NCBI RefSeq assembly: GCF_007830545.1 | Contig: NZ_VLLF01000002.1 | Location: 434,001 to 498,000 of the forward strand | Length of the DNA: 64,000 nucleotides | Source: Roseibium hamelinense | Lineage (GTDB): Bacteria; Pseudomonadota; Alphaproteobacteria; Rhizobiales; Stappiaceae | Direction of reading: 5' to 3' | In this document: positions 28,346 through 36,841 of the stretch, piece by piece | Numbering within the stretch: the stretch's first letter is position 1 | Layout: each line of letters starts with the position of its first letter | The notes under the pieces: generated by a model | Seen by the model: the letters and a program-made list of their open reading frames with translations, nothing else | Database searches by the model: none | What the model was told of the DNA's origin: nothing | Made by a program: the position numbers and the translations under genes

Positions 28346-28400
28346 AAAGGAGGGCGCGTTTCCTTGATAAAAAACAACGCGTTACACAAAGGAAACCGCG
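28346..28400 (+). promoter_or_regulatory. rpsD leader hairpin sequestering the Shine-Dalgarno
   Basis: GTTTCCTT (28358-28365) pairs with AAGGAAAC (28389-28396), extended by CGC/GCG with one bulged C, so the stem covers the Shine-Dalgarno right up to the ATG. A second purine-rich site AAAGGAGGG at 28346-28354 lies 9 bases before a TTG opening a 17-codon frame that runs into rpsD. Ribosomal protein S4 represses its own synthesis in other bacteria, so autogenous control is plausible. Confidence 0.5.
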
Positions 28401-29018
28401 ATGTCAAAGCGCCATAGCGTTAAATACAAAATTGACCGCCGGATGGGCGAAAACATCTGGGGCCGTCCGAAAAGCCCGGCGAACCGCCGTGAATACGGAC
28501 CAGGCCAGCACGGTCAGCGCCGCAAAGGCAAGCTGTCAGACTTCGGTGTGCAGCTGCGCGCCAAACAGAAGCTCAAAGGCTATTACGGCAACATCTCCGA
28601 AAAACAGTTCCGCAAGGTCTACGACGAAGCGTCCCGGCTGAAGGGCGATACGTCTGAAAACCTCATCGGTCTTCTGGAGCGCCGTCTCGACGCGATCGTC
28701 TACCGCGCAAAGTTCGTTCCGACTGTTTTCGCTGCCCGTCAGTTCATCAACCACGGCCACGTGAAGGTGAACGGCAAGCGTGTCAACATCCCGAGCTACC
28801 GCGTGCGTCCGGGCGATGTCATTGAAGTTCGCGACCGGTCCAAGCAGATGGCACTGGTTCTGGAAGCCGTTCAGTCCGCTGAGCGTGATGTTCCAGACTA
28901 CATCGAAGCTGACCACAGCAAGATGACCGCAACCTACAACCGCGTTCCGGCATTTTCCGACGTACCGTATCCGGTACAGATGGAACCGAACCTGGTGGTC
29001 GAGTTCTACTCGCGCTAA
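28401..29018 (+). CDS. rpsD: 30S ribosomal protein S4
   Basis: S4 binds 16S rRNA early in 30S assembly. The 205-residue sequence begins [20 protein letters not shown], contains the S4 RNA-binding domain ([39 protein letters not shown]) and matches the family length; the alphaproteobacterial form lacks an N-terminal zinc site. It stands alone, outside the alpha operon, as usual in alphaproteobacteria, with its own terminator at 29042-29066 and a leader that may mediate autogenous control. Confidence 0.98.
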   Translation: MSKRHSVKYKIDRRMGENIWGRPKSPANRREYGPGQHGQRRKGKLSDFGVQLRAKQKLKGYYGNISEKQFRKVYDEASRLKGDTSENLIGLLERRLDAIVYRAKFVPTVFAARQFINHGHVKVNGKRVNIPSYRVRPGDVIEVRDRSKQMALVLEAVQSAERDVPDYIEADHSKMTATYNRVPAFSDVPYPVQMEPNLVVEFYSR

Positions 29019-29041
29019 CCAGTCTCACGGGACTTTCAAAG

Positions 29042-29066
29042 GCCGCCTCCGGGCGGCTTTTTTTTG
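29042..29066 (+). terminator. Rho-independent terminator of rpsD
   Basis: GCCGCC and GGCGGC form a stem with loop TCCG, followed by eight T. It lies 24 bp after the rpsD stop. Confidence 0.92.
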
Positions 29067-29254
29067 TCCTGCAAAGTCGACGCATGTAGCGGAAATACCC
29101 TTCGTCCCACCCAATTGGTCAGCTACGTGGCCACTGAATATGATAGTATTAGCCAAACAACCGAATCCGCTGCGTTATCTTGCTTTGAATCGCACCTTTT
29201 GATCCTGACGTCTGCCTCCTGCCGGGCCGTGTCGCGGCCTTTTGGGTCATTGAG

Positions 29255-31051
29255 ATGAAGATAAATACCCTCACGAATCTGGCCTATGGAATCACCCTGG
29301 CCCTGACCTTTTTCTCCGGCCTTGCCTTCATTTTGTCGATCCGGATGGCACATGAAGAACGGCAAGCGGTTGAGGTGCATCTGGCGCTTGCAGATCTCGG
29401 CGCACAGCTTGAACTCGATGCTGAACTGAGAACCGATGAAGCCCGTCTTTATGTGATGCGCGGCGATCTCAAGCACTTGGCAGCCTTTGAGACCATCAAC
29501 GAAGAAGAGCACCGGCTGGAGGAGCAGGCGCGGCATGTGAAGGATTTGGCCGGCACAGAGGCTGAGCTGGCGTTGCTTGCCGGCATCACTACCCTGATTG
29601 ATGGTCTTGAAGAGCTGGAGGTGGCGGCGATCACGGCCTATCAATCCGGAAACCCGCAAGCAGCCCGGGAGATCCTGTTTGGTGATGAGCACTACACCAT
29701 GCATGTCCGGCTGGTCGACCAGATAAAAGCATTCACAAACGAAGTGACGGCACGAACCGCGCTGGCTCTGCAGCAGGCGCAGATCCGAAGCGAACTCTAC
29801 AACGTGATTGCCCGTGTTCTTTTAGGGGTGACAGCCCTTGTTTTCCTCGCTGTGCTTTATTTTGTGCTGCGCCGCCGTGTTGCGCTGCCGCTGACACATA
29901 TGTCTTCAGTCGTCCGGCGCCTTGCGAAACAGGATTTTGAAGTTGAGGTTCCCGCCGACACCCGCCGGGATGAAATCGGAGATCTCACCAACGCGATCCG
30001 CATCTTCCGGGAAAACGGCCTTGAGCGGGAACGCCTCGATGCCGAGCGCAAACGCGATCTGAAGATGAAGGGGCTCATTCTTGAAATGATGCGCCGGATG
30101 CAGGCCTGCCAGAAAACAGAGGAAATTGCAGAGGTCGTGGCGTGCTTTGGGCCGCAGGTGTTCGCCGATCTCGGCGGCGCGTTCTTCATTTTGAACGAAA
30201 CGAAGACGGTTCTTTGGCGGGCCTCAACCTGGCAAATGCCTGAAGATTTTCCCGAGCGGTTCGATCCGGAAGCGTGCTGGAGCCTTCGGCGTGGGCGGGC
30301 TCATCACAGCCTTCCAGACAAGGAAGATGTTCAATGCCAGCACTTTCCAGATCCCCGCTCGGCCGGTCTTTGCATCCCGCTCATGGCGCATGGCGATGCG
30401 CTTGGCTTGCTCGTGTTTTCGAGCCTTTCGAACGACGCCACCCCCGTGGACGATTACACCGCTTATCTTGGAATGATTGCGGAAAACGTTGGCCTGGCGC
30501 TGGCCAATTTGCAGCTGCGTGACCGGCTCACCAGAATGGCGGTGTGCGATCCGCTGACCGGTCTTTTGAATCGAAGATCGCTTGATGAATCCCTGGCAAC
30601 GTTCAGCCGTGAAAACGATGGCGTTCCACTCACCTGCATGATGATCGATATCGACTATTTCAAACGCTTCAACGATGAATTCGGCCATGATGCCGGTGAT
30701 GCCGTAATGATAACGTTCGCGGGCATTCTGGCGGAGATCGTTGGCGAGCGTGGCCTGTGTTATCGGTTCGGTGGCGAGGAGTTTTCGGTTCTGTTTTCGG
30801 ATATTAGCCGGGAGGAAGCGCTTGAAATTGCAGAGCATATCCGCACCCGGACGGCAACGACGGCATTGTCGCATTCGGGCCGAATCCTCGGCACGATCAC
30901 GGTTTCCATCGGCTTGGCAGATACCCGGAACGGCGGTTCGGTTTCGACAGTCCGCACCCGGTCGGACGTTGCCTTGATGCATGCCAAGACAAACGGCCGG
31001 AACCGGACTGTGCAGGATATGGATCTTACTGCCAAGCAGGTCGCAGGCTGA
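29255..31051 (+). CDS. Membrane HAMP-GAF-GGDEF diguanylate cyclase
   Basis: The 598-residue protein has an N-terminal membrane helix (about 10-30), a mostly helical periplasmic region of about 155 residues with repeated Glu/Ala heptads, and a second helix (about 188-208). A HAMP domain (RRVALPLTHMSSVVRRLAKQ), a GAF-like domain (about 300-425, with a Gly-Leu-rich core) and a GGDEF domain follow. The active motif GGEEF lies near residue 505 and DPLTGLLNRRSLDE and DIDYFKRFNDEFGHDAGD are intact, so c-di-GMP synthesis is expected. No RxxD inhibitory site is visible before GGEEF. It is monocistronic. The ATG at 29255 has only a weak Shine-Dalgarno. Confidence 0.92.
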   Translation: MKINTLTNLAYGITLALTFFSGLAFILSIRMAHEERQAVEVHLALADLGAQLELDAELRTDEARLYVMRGDLKHLAAFETINEEEHRLEEQARHVKDLAGTEAELALLAGITTLIDGLEELEVAAITAYQSGNPQAAREILFGDEHYTMHVRLVDQIKAFTNEVTARTALALQQAQIRSELYNVIARVLLGVTALVFLAVLYFVLRRRVALPLTHMSSVVRRLAKQDFEVEVPADTRRDEIGDLTNAIRIFRENGLERERLDAERKRDLKMKGLILEMMRRMQACQKTEEIAEVVACFGPQVFADLGGAFFILNETKTVLWRASTWQMPEDFPERFDPEACWSLRRGRAHHSLPDKEDVQCQHFPDPRSAGLCIPLMAHGDALGLLVFSSLSNDATPVDDYTAYLGMIAENVGLALANLQLRDRLTRMAVCDPLTGLLNRRSLDESLATFSRENDGVPLTCMMIDIDYFKRFNDEFGHDAGDAVMITFAGILAEIVGERGLCYRFGGEEFSVLFSDISREEALEIAEHIRTRTATTALSHSGRILGTITVSIGLADTRNGGSVSTVRTRSDVALMHAKTNGRNRTVQDMDLTAKQVAG

Positions 31052-31153
31052 TGCCGGGACATAAGCCTTCAATACTTACAGCCACCGCTCCGGGCAGCGT
31101 TTATATCATTCTACATCCATCTATAGCAGTAATCACAACTCGAACAGGTTGAC

Positions 31154-31187
31154 GTCATCCCCTCACTCACAACGGCGAGGGGATGAC
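31154..31187. terminator. 11-bp perfect hairpin between cyclase and MACPF genes
   Basis: GTCATCCCCTC and GAGGGGATGAC pair perfectly with a 12-nt loop. Convergent genes flank it, so bidirectional termination is likely, although neither side has a clear U-tract. Confidence 0.5.
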
Positions 31188-31197
31188 CTCTTCCATC

Positions 31198-32817
31198 CTA
31201 TCTGACCAAATGAAGCGGGTTTTTGTAGGCCTTTATAAAGTCATCTTTCAGCACGCCCACGACTCCTCTAAGGCCGTCTATGACGGAGTGCGGGATGCTG
31301 TTCTCATAGGGAGATCCGATAAACGAGCCAACATTTACACCGCCAGTGGTGCTGGCCGGTTCAAGCCGCCAAAGACTAAGATCTTTGTTGGCGTGGGTTC
31401 CATGATCTTGCCACATGTAGCTGCTTCCAAAGTCATCTTGAGTGACATCCCTGCACAAGCTTTCATGCACGCACATCACTTTGTATGCGAGATGGTCCGG
31501 AAAGTGGCCGCTCGATTCCCTGAGCACCATGAAGTCTCCGAGGGCGCGATAGCCCTGTGGGGGAGCAGGTCGCCAGCAGGAATAGTCGTGGCTCTTGCCT
31601 GAGCCTGCATCGTCCCAGATTTTTATAAAGCTCACCGGTTCTTTCAGCAGCCCAAGGTCTTCCAGGTCCCGAAAGACAGCTGCGCGGCCATCGGCGGTAG
31701 GATTATGGTTGTGCTGACCCCATTGCCCACCGTAGAAATAGCTGTCGTGCTCCGCGATGACTGGCCGCCATACCGACAGGTCCATTTTTGCGCCCGAGCC
31801 TGAGTCAGTTCCGACATTTTGCATGGCTGGGAACTGGTTGAGAGCAAGCACGGTTTTGTCTTTGACAATTTTAGTTTCCTTGCTGAGCACCCAATCGGCA
31901 AAGGCATTTTCGAGCTCCGATCTGCGCGTGCTCTCTGTCGCGAGTTCCCAGATAGGCCGAAGGCCTTCTTTGGTGAAATCCATCATAACAGCGCGATCAC
32001 TGAGACTTTTTGCCCATGCCGCATAAGCTTCGGTATCACCTTTAAATATTGCGGATACATATTGCTGATCGCCACCAATAACATGGTGACTCAATTCTGA
32101 ATTAGCCCTGTAGCTCTCAATCTCTTTTGCAAGATGGCTGTCAGACTTTACGTGGATTTCACCGATAAGTGCTTGATAGGAAGCCTTTGCAACAACGCGA
32201 ATGTCCATTGATCTATCGACTTTGAGGGACTTGGTTGCGCTGTTGGAATCAATTCGGCCGCCTACGATTACCTCGCCAAGGAACACCGCCCCATACTTGT
32301 CGAATATTTTATTTGGAGAAATACTTTTGTTGTTGATCTCAGCAGCGACGGACGGTTTCAAATACTGTAGAATGTCGCTGGTCCGTGGCAGATTAACAGA
32401 CCAAAGTTTGTGTATTTGCCGGATTGTGGAATACGTTGTTTCCTCTTGGCTCAAGGATTTTGAACTGAAAGATGTGCTGAGTGAACCCGAAAACAGTTTG
32501 TATTTTCCTTCAACGCTGATTTCATGATTTTGGGACTCTCTGTAGATGTCAATCGTATTTCCAAATACTTCATAGTAATCGGACCGTTCAATCATGTGAT
32601 GGTTAAATAACTTATTTATTATATAGTCTTGTCCGCCAATGTTTACGGGTTTGGTTTCGTCAGGAAAATCAAAAAGTGCGCCGTCCAAAATACTCTCCGG
32701 CTCAGCGTATTCTCCATTAACGTCATATCCAAAACCAAGTGCTGGACTTCCAGGCAAAAAAGGTGCGTTCTCGGTTTGGGTTTCGGAATGATCTACGATC
32801 AAGGCGGCATCTGTCAT
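31198..32817 (-). CDS. MACPF-Vps62 domain protein, candidate pore-former
   Basis: The 539-residue protein has an N-terminal MACPF (membrane-attack-complex/perforin) domain, including a variant of its signature, DKYGAVFLGEVIVGGR (173-188), where YGTH is usual, and the closing GLRPIWELATEST (285-297). A C-terminal Vps62/DUF946-type domain follows, about residues 340-539, with three repeats of the (D)LSVWRPV type: MDLSVWRPV, YSCWRPAPPQGYRALGDFMV and DLSLWRLEP. MACPF proteins oligomerise into membrane pores. No signal peptide is visible, so release must use another route. ATG 32817 is selected by GGAG 6 bases upstream. The gene is A+T-rich compared with its neighbours, consistent with horizontal origin. 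No immunity-like partner is adjacent. Confidence 0.75.
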   Translation of the reverse strand: MTDAALIVDHSETQTENAPFLPGSPALGFGYDVNGEYAEPESILDGALFDFPDETKPVNIGGQDYIINKLFNHHMIERSDYYEVFGNTIDIYRESQNHEISVEGKYKLFSGSLSTSFSSKSLSQEETTYSTIRQIHKLWSVNLPRTSDILQYLKPSVAAEINNKSISPNKIFDKYGAVFLGEVIVGGRIDSNSATKSLKVDRSMDIRVVAKASYQALIGEIHVKSDSHLAKEIESYRANSELSHHVIGGDQQYVSAIFKGDTEAYAAWAKSLSDRAVMMDFTKEGLRPIWELATESTRRSELENAFADWVLSKETKIVKDKTVLALNQFPAMQNVGTDSGSGAKMDLSVWRPVIAEHDSYFYGGQWGQHNHNPTADGRAAVFRDLEDLGLLKEPVSFIKIWDDAGSGKSHDYSCWRPAPPQGYRALGDFMVLRESSGHFPDHLAYKVMCVHESLCRDVTQDDFGSSYMWQDHGTHANKDLSLWRLEPASTTGGVNVGSFIGSPYENSIPHSVIDGLRGVVGVLKDDFIKAYKNPLHLVR

Positions 32818-33074
32818 CACAGTCTCCCAAAATCTTAGTGTCCTTGCGCCTAACACCATTCGGGTTGCAGGCCGTTGAAGTGTATATATTTTACATGCAA
32901 CTAAAAATTGTAATAATTCACCATGAATGTTTATGTTCAGATGAGGATCATTGCTTGGTGTGAGCGATTTGGATTCTCGGCGAGCTTTCCAAAATGTCAT
33001 CGCTGCTTGGCTCTGCAGCGGCAATCCGCTATGTCAGCGCAGATTCCAAAAATCGCGAGCGCCGAGCCACTCCC

Positions 33075-34013
33075 ATGAACGATATTGCTGCAGATCAGAA
33101 CGACATCGATGTTCCGCTTCTCCTGCGCGGTGCGCCGTCGAGTGTCGAATTCAAAAAACTGCGCAAGCGGCTGCTGCGCCAGACGCGTGAGGCGATCAGC
33201 GATTTCGGCATGCTCGGTGACGCAGCGGAGCCGGCGAAAAAACCCAAATGGCTTGTCTGTCTGTCGGGCGGCAAGGACAGCTACACACTGCTCGCTGTCT
33301 TGATCGAGTTGAAATGGCGCGGGCTTTTGCCCGTGGATCTGATTGCTTGCAATCTCGATCAGGCCCAGCCGGGTTTTCCTGCGCATATTCTGCCCGCGTT
33401 TTTTGAACAAAACGGCATCGAGCACCTCATTGTGCGCGAAGATACCTACTCGATCGTGACCGACAAGATCCCGGCTCACAAAACATATTGCTCGCTGTGC
33501 TCGCGCCTGCGGCGCGGGATCCTTTACCGGATTGCCCGGGAACAAGGCTGCGAGGCGGTTGTGCTGGGCCATCACCGCGAGGACATTCTGGAAACCTTCT
33601 TCATGAACTTGTTTCACGGTGGGCGGCTCGCGTCCATGCCACCGAAACTGATCAATGATGAAGGCGACCTTCTGGTGCTGCGTCCGCTGGCCTATGCGGC
33701 CGAGACCGATATAGCCAAGTTTGCGGTCGGTATGAATTTTCCGATCATTCCATGCAACCTGTGTGGTTCGCAGGACGGTCTGCAACGCGAAGAGGTCAAG
33801 CAGATGCTACAGACCTGGGAGAAGGAAACTCCGGGACGGCTGGGCGTCATGGCCCGTGCGCTCGCCCATACGAGGCCCTCACATCTGCTCGATCGCACAC
33901 TCTACGACTTTGTGAACCTGCGCCCTGGTGCAGCCTCAAACAGTGAGGGGGAGGCAGAGGCGCCTTGCGGCGCCAGTCTGGCTATGACGGCGAACCTGTT
34001 TGCCGCCGAATGA
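33075..34013 (+). CDS. ttcA: tRNA 2-thiocytidine(32) synthetase TtcA
   Basis: TtcA thiolates cytidine 32 of some tRNAs with ATP and a [4Fe-4S] cluster. The 312-residue protein has the PP-loop [10 protein letters not shown], the CxxC pair [11 protein letters not shown], the [17 protein letters not shown] segment and [11 protein letters not shown] 33075 is used because the longer frame to 32994 adds no family sequence. The last ~25 residues ([20 protein letters not shown]...) differ in character from TtcA and are encoded by a small palindromic repeat, so the C-terminus may be lengthened by insertion. Confidence 0.93.
   Translation: MNDIAADQNDIDVPLLLRGAPSSVEFKKLRKRLLRQTREAISDFGMLGDAAEPAKKPKWLVCLSGGKDSYTLLAVLIELKWRGLLPVDLIACNLDQAQPGFPAHILPAFFEQNGIEHLIVREDTYSIVTDKIPAHKTYCSLCSRLRRGILYRIAREQGCEAVVLGHHREDILETFFMNLFHGGRLASMPPKLINDEGDLLVLRPLAYAAETDIAKFAVGMNFPIIPCNLCGSQDGLQREEVKQMLQTWEKETPGRLGVMARALAHTRPSHLLDRTLYDFVNLRPGAASNSEGEAEAPCGASLAMTANLFAAE
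33947..33990. repeat. REP-like palindromic element in the end of ttcA
   Basis: GGCGCC-TTGC-GGCGCC (33959-33974) is a perfect hairpin, followed by CAGTCTGGCTATGACGG, whose translation GASLAMT recurs in many REP-derived reading frames in my experience. No second copy is seen in this window. Confidence 0.35.
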
Positions 34014-34076
34014 CCAAGCGTCCTGCGGTTTTTTACCAAGCTGGACAGGTTTAAGAACCGTTCGTAACGTCTCGGA

Positions 34077-35630
34077 ATGGAGATACTCGAACAACGCACA
34101 GCAAATGACTACCAAATCCTGGTCGAGCCGCTCGATGGCCCGGTGACCGCGCGGCGTGGTGATACGGTGATTGCCCGGTCCGATAGGGCCAAGGTCATGT
34201 ATGAAACCCGTTTGCCGCCAGTCATCTATTTCCCGCGCGAAGACGTGATTGCCGATTTGGTGCCTGCGCCCGATCACCGGACGTTCTGTCCATTTAAGGG
34301 TACAGCCAGCTATGCCGATCTAAAAATTGGCGATACCACACTTAAAAACGCCGTCTGGTGTTATGAGAACGCGCTACCGGAGGGCAGGGCAGTTGATGGA
34401 TATGTTGCCTTCATGCCGGATACCGTAACGGATTACGAACTGAGCGGTCTGCACCTTCACGCATCCCCGAGCGGCAACATCTCCGGACCAACGGTCGATT
34501 GGTTGCTGCGAGAGGCCTGGACCCTGCTGAACCCGGAAGATCTGACGGCTGCCATCGGCCGACGGCTGGTGGAAGACGGGATAGCCGTCAGCCGCTTCAG
34601 CGTGTTGATCTGGTCGCTCCATCCGATGATTGCCGGGAGGCACTATATCTGGACGCGCACGGACAACCACGTGAAAGTCGCTTCGCCCTCTCACGGGATC
34701 TTTCAGAATCCCGCCTTTGTAAACAGCCCGCTTCAACATGTATCCAACGGTCTTGGCGGCGTCCGGCAAAGACTGGATGCGAACCCGGACGAGTTCAATT
34801 TTCCCATTATGGAGGATTTGCGGGCGCAAGGGGCAACCGACTATGTTGCGATGCCGCTGCCCTTCTCCAATGGGCAAATCAACGTGTTGACCATGGCGAG
34901 CGATCACCCGGACGGTTTCACCACGGCCAATCTCGGCCTCGTGTTCGAATGCGCCCCGATGATCAGCCGTCTATACGAGGTTTTCGCGTTACGGTCCAAT
35001 GCGACCGCTTTGCTGGAGACCTATCTGGGCAAGCGCACTGGCGCCCGGGTTCTGGGCGGGGAAATCCGGCGAGGCGACGGCGATGTGATTGAAGCAGCGA
35101 TCCTGTTTTGCGATCTGCGCGGATCGACGCGCCTGGAATCGGAGTTGAGCCGTCCCGACTATGTCGCGCTGCTCAACCGGTTCTTCGAAGTGACGACCGA
35201 TCTGATCAATGAGAATGACGGGGAAGTGCTTAAATTTATCGGCGACGCGGTGCTGGCGATCTTTCCGGCAACCGATGACCGGGCGCAGGCCTGCAGCCGG
35301 GCTGTCTCCAGTGCGCGGCGGATTGTTGAAACGCTCGCCGCACCGGATGAGGGGGATCAGCCGAAAATACAGTGCGCCATCGGAATTGCTTTTGGTGAGG
35401 TGACTTACGGAAATGTCGGCTCACGCGAACGACTGGATTTCACGGTGATTGGCAGTGCGGCCAATGTTGCCGCCCGGTTAGGAGATCACGGTAAGCGGAC
35501 AGGGCATCCGATCGTGGTTGCAGAAGATGTCTGTCAGGATCCGGAACGCCCACCTTTGCCTTTGGGCCGCTTGGAACTGCACAATGTGCGGGCGCCGGTC
35601 GAGGCCTTCGCAGTGCAAGTCGGCAGCTAG
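34077..35630 (+). CDS. DUF427 fused to a class III adenylate cyclase
   Basis: The 517-residue protein begins with a DUF427 domain (about 1-125: VMYETRLPPVIYFPREDV, FCPFKGTASYADL, NAVWCYENALPE), then an unassigned middle of about 200 residues, then a class III cyclase catalytic domain (about 335-505). The two metal Asp (LFCDLRGST and GDAVLAIFP), the purine-specifying Lys and Asp (EVLKFIGDA; RLDFTVIG) and the transition-state Asn and Arg (AANVAARL) are present, so it should make cAMP. DUF427 fused to a cyclase is not an arrangement I know. A cyclic-nucleotide-gated channel lies at the left edge of the window. It lies 63 bp after ttcA and could be co-transcribed. Confidence 0.85.
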   Translation: MEILEQRTANDYQILVEPLDGPVTARRGDTVIARSDRAKVMYETRLPPVIYFPREDVIADLVPAPDHRTFCPFKGTASYADLKIGDTTLKNAVWCYENALPEGRAVDGYVAFMPDTVTDYELSGLHLHASPSGNISGPTVDWLLREAWTLLNPEDLTAAIGRRLVEDGIAVSRFSVLIWSLHPMIAGRHYIWTRTDNHVKVASPSHGIFQNPAFVNSPLQHVSNGLGGVRQRLDANPDEFNFPIMEDLRAQGATDYVAMPLPFSNGQINVLTMASDHPDGFTTANLGLVFECAPMISRLYEVFALRSNATALLETYLGKRTGARVLGGEIRRGDGDVIEAAILFCDLRGSTRLESELSRPDYVALLNRFFEVTTDLINENDGEVLKFIGDAVLAIFPATDDRAQACSRAVSSARRIVETLAAPDEGDQPKIQCAIGIAFGEVTYGNVGSRERLDFTVIGSAANVAARLGDHGKRTGHPIVVAEDVCQDPERPPLPLGRLELHNVRAPVEAFAVQVGS

Positions 35631-35641
35631 GCGGGACAGCG

Positions 35642-35914
35642 CTATTGCAGCGCGGACTGCCCCTCAAATCCGCCCACAGGCTGATTGCGCACCAAAATCA
35701 CAAGACCTTCAGAATTTGGTGTGCCCCCGGCCCGGGCCAGGCCGCCATAGGACTTGCAGAGGTCTTTGGGTGTCTTGCCATTGTCGGGTGCGAAAACGGT
35801 CAAGTCGGTGCAGTCAACGCGACGGAGTTCAACCTCCGCCGGTTTCGGCGTCGTGGCCGCGACAGAAATGCCAGCAACAACGAATGCAGCGGCAGCGATC
35901 AGTAGTTTGTTCAT
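35642..35914 (-). CDS. Small exported protein, 90 aa
   Basis: The protein has a signal peptide (MNKLLIAAAAFVVAGISVAAT) with a cleavage site near residue 21 and a short mature part with two Cys (RRVDCTDLTVF, DLCKSYGG) that could form a disulfide. No domain is recognised. ATG 35914 or the adjacent ATG 35917 follows a GGGG run. The gene is convergent with the cyclase gene, 11 bp from it. Confidence 0.6.
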   Translation of the reverse strand: MNKLLIAAAAFVVAGISVAATTPKPAEVELRRVDCTDLTVFAPDNGKTPKDLCKSYGGLARAGGTPNSEGLVILVRNQPVGGFEGQSALQ

Positions 35915-36058
35915 CATCCCCAGTCCCAATCCATTGCGGCGGTGCGCCGTTACGTCATGGTCGGAAAATGGCGGTACGCGGTTGTACTGTCCCTGAATCC
36001 GGCATTCACCTTGCGTTCAGGTTAGGCGATTCGGCAAAATTTGCCGAGCTGAACACAC

Positions 36059-36085
36059 AAAAAGCGGCCCGGAAACCGGACCGCC
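36059..36085 (-). terminator. Rho-independent terminator of grxD
   Basis: GCGGCCCGG pairs with CCGGACCGC (one G-U on the minus strand) around AAA, and the A5 to its left gives a U-tract on minus-strand RNA. It lies 45 bp past the grxD stop. Confidence 0.8.
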
Positions 36086-36129
36086 TTTGGATAAGTTAAC
36101 TCAAGGTTAACCGAAGACGCCGCTCGCTG

Positions 36130-36462
36130 TTACGCGGTCTGGCTGGTCGCAATACCTTTTTCGGAGAACGCCGACTGCAACTCCTGATTCTGGAACATTT
36201 CGCGGATAATGTCGCAGCCGCCGACGAATTCACCCTTGATATAGAGTTGCGGAATTGTCGGCCAGTTGGTGAACTCCTTGATGCCGTTACGCAATTCGTC
36301 GTCTTCAAGAACGTTGATGCCCTTGTATGGTACGCCGATGTAGTCGAGGATCTGAACGACCTGACCGGAAAATCCGCATTGCGGGAAATTCGGGGTACCC
36401 TTCATAAAGAGCACGACGTCATTTGTGTCGACTTCGTTCTTGATCCACTCTTGGATGCTCAT
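36130..36462 (-). CDS. grxD: Monothiol glutaredoxin Grx4
   Basis: The 110-residue protein has the monothiol active site CGFS ([13 protein letters not shown]), the glutathione-binding [20 protein letters not shown] and [13 protein letters not shown]. Grx4 proteins carry [2Fe-2S] clusters and pair with BolA in iron homeostasis. ATG 36462 begins the family sequence; the frame extends to 36546 without family residues. It lies downstream of bolA and purL on the same strand, the usual alphaproteobacterial order. Confidence 0.96.
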   Translation of the reverse strand: MSIQEWIKNEVDTNDVVLFMKGTPNFPQCGFSGQVVQILDYIGVPYKGINVLEDDELRNGIKEFTNWPTIPQLYIKGEFVGGCDIIREMFQNQELQSAFSEKGIATSQTA

Positions 36463-36565
36463 GGGATCAGTCCTTTCCAAATTCGATTGCCGGCCCTTCG
36501 ACCGCGTGTTTGATCCGGTTTTACGCGAAACTACGTAGCGGAGCAAACCTCCTCTAGATGCATTC

Positions 36566-36799
36566 TCATTCCGGCGCTTTGGTTTGCAGGGCGAGAGCGT
36601 GCAACTCCCCGCCCATATTGCCTTTCAAAGCTTCGTAAACCAGCTGGTGCTGTTGAACGCGGCTCTTGCCGCGGAAGGCTTCGGAGACAACACTGGCCGC
36701 ATAGTGGTCGCCATCTCCTGCAAGATCGCGGATCTCAACCTGAGCGTCCGGCAGAGCCTCTTTGATCAGGGTCTCGATCTCGTTTGCGTTCATTGGCAT
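36566..36799 (-). CDS. bolA: BolA-family protein
   Basis: The 77-residue protein carries the BolA fold: [20 protein letters not shown], then [45 protein letters not shown] with the conserved His that takes part in cluster binding with Grx4. ATG 36799 follows GGGAC; ATG 36793 is an alternative two codons later. It lies between purL and grxD, probably one operon with both. Confidence 0.95.
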   Translation of the reverse strand: MPMNANEIETLIKEALPDAQVEIRDLAGDGDHYAASVVSEAFRGKSRVQQHQLVYEALKGNMGGELHALALQTKAPE

Positions 36800-36841
36800 G
36801 GGGTCTGTCCCTCAAAGAATTATTGTTGTGTTCCCGAACGG

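Larger units (their letters stand above)
27939..28400. other. 462-bp gap: divergent promoters of EAL gene and rpsD
   Basis: The gap has A+T-rich stretches on the EAL side (28010-28090), a sigma-70-type promoter toward rpsD at 28201-28229 and a structured rpsD leader at its right end. A minus-strand frame at 28114-28407 has no protein-like character and I do not call it. Confidence 0.6.

Noticed and set aside
28114-28407. 97-codon minus-strand frame overlapping the rpsD start
   Set aside because: No domain or ribosome-binding site; it covers the rpsD leader hairpin.
36096-36110. TTAA-N7-TTAA, resembling a CtrA site
   Set aside because: It lies between the grxD stop and its terminator, 180 bp from any start, so it is unlikely to act as a promoter site.
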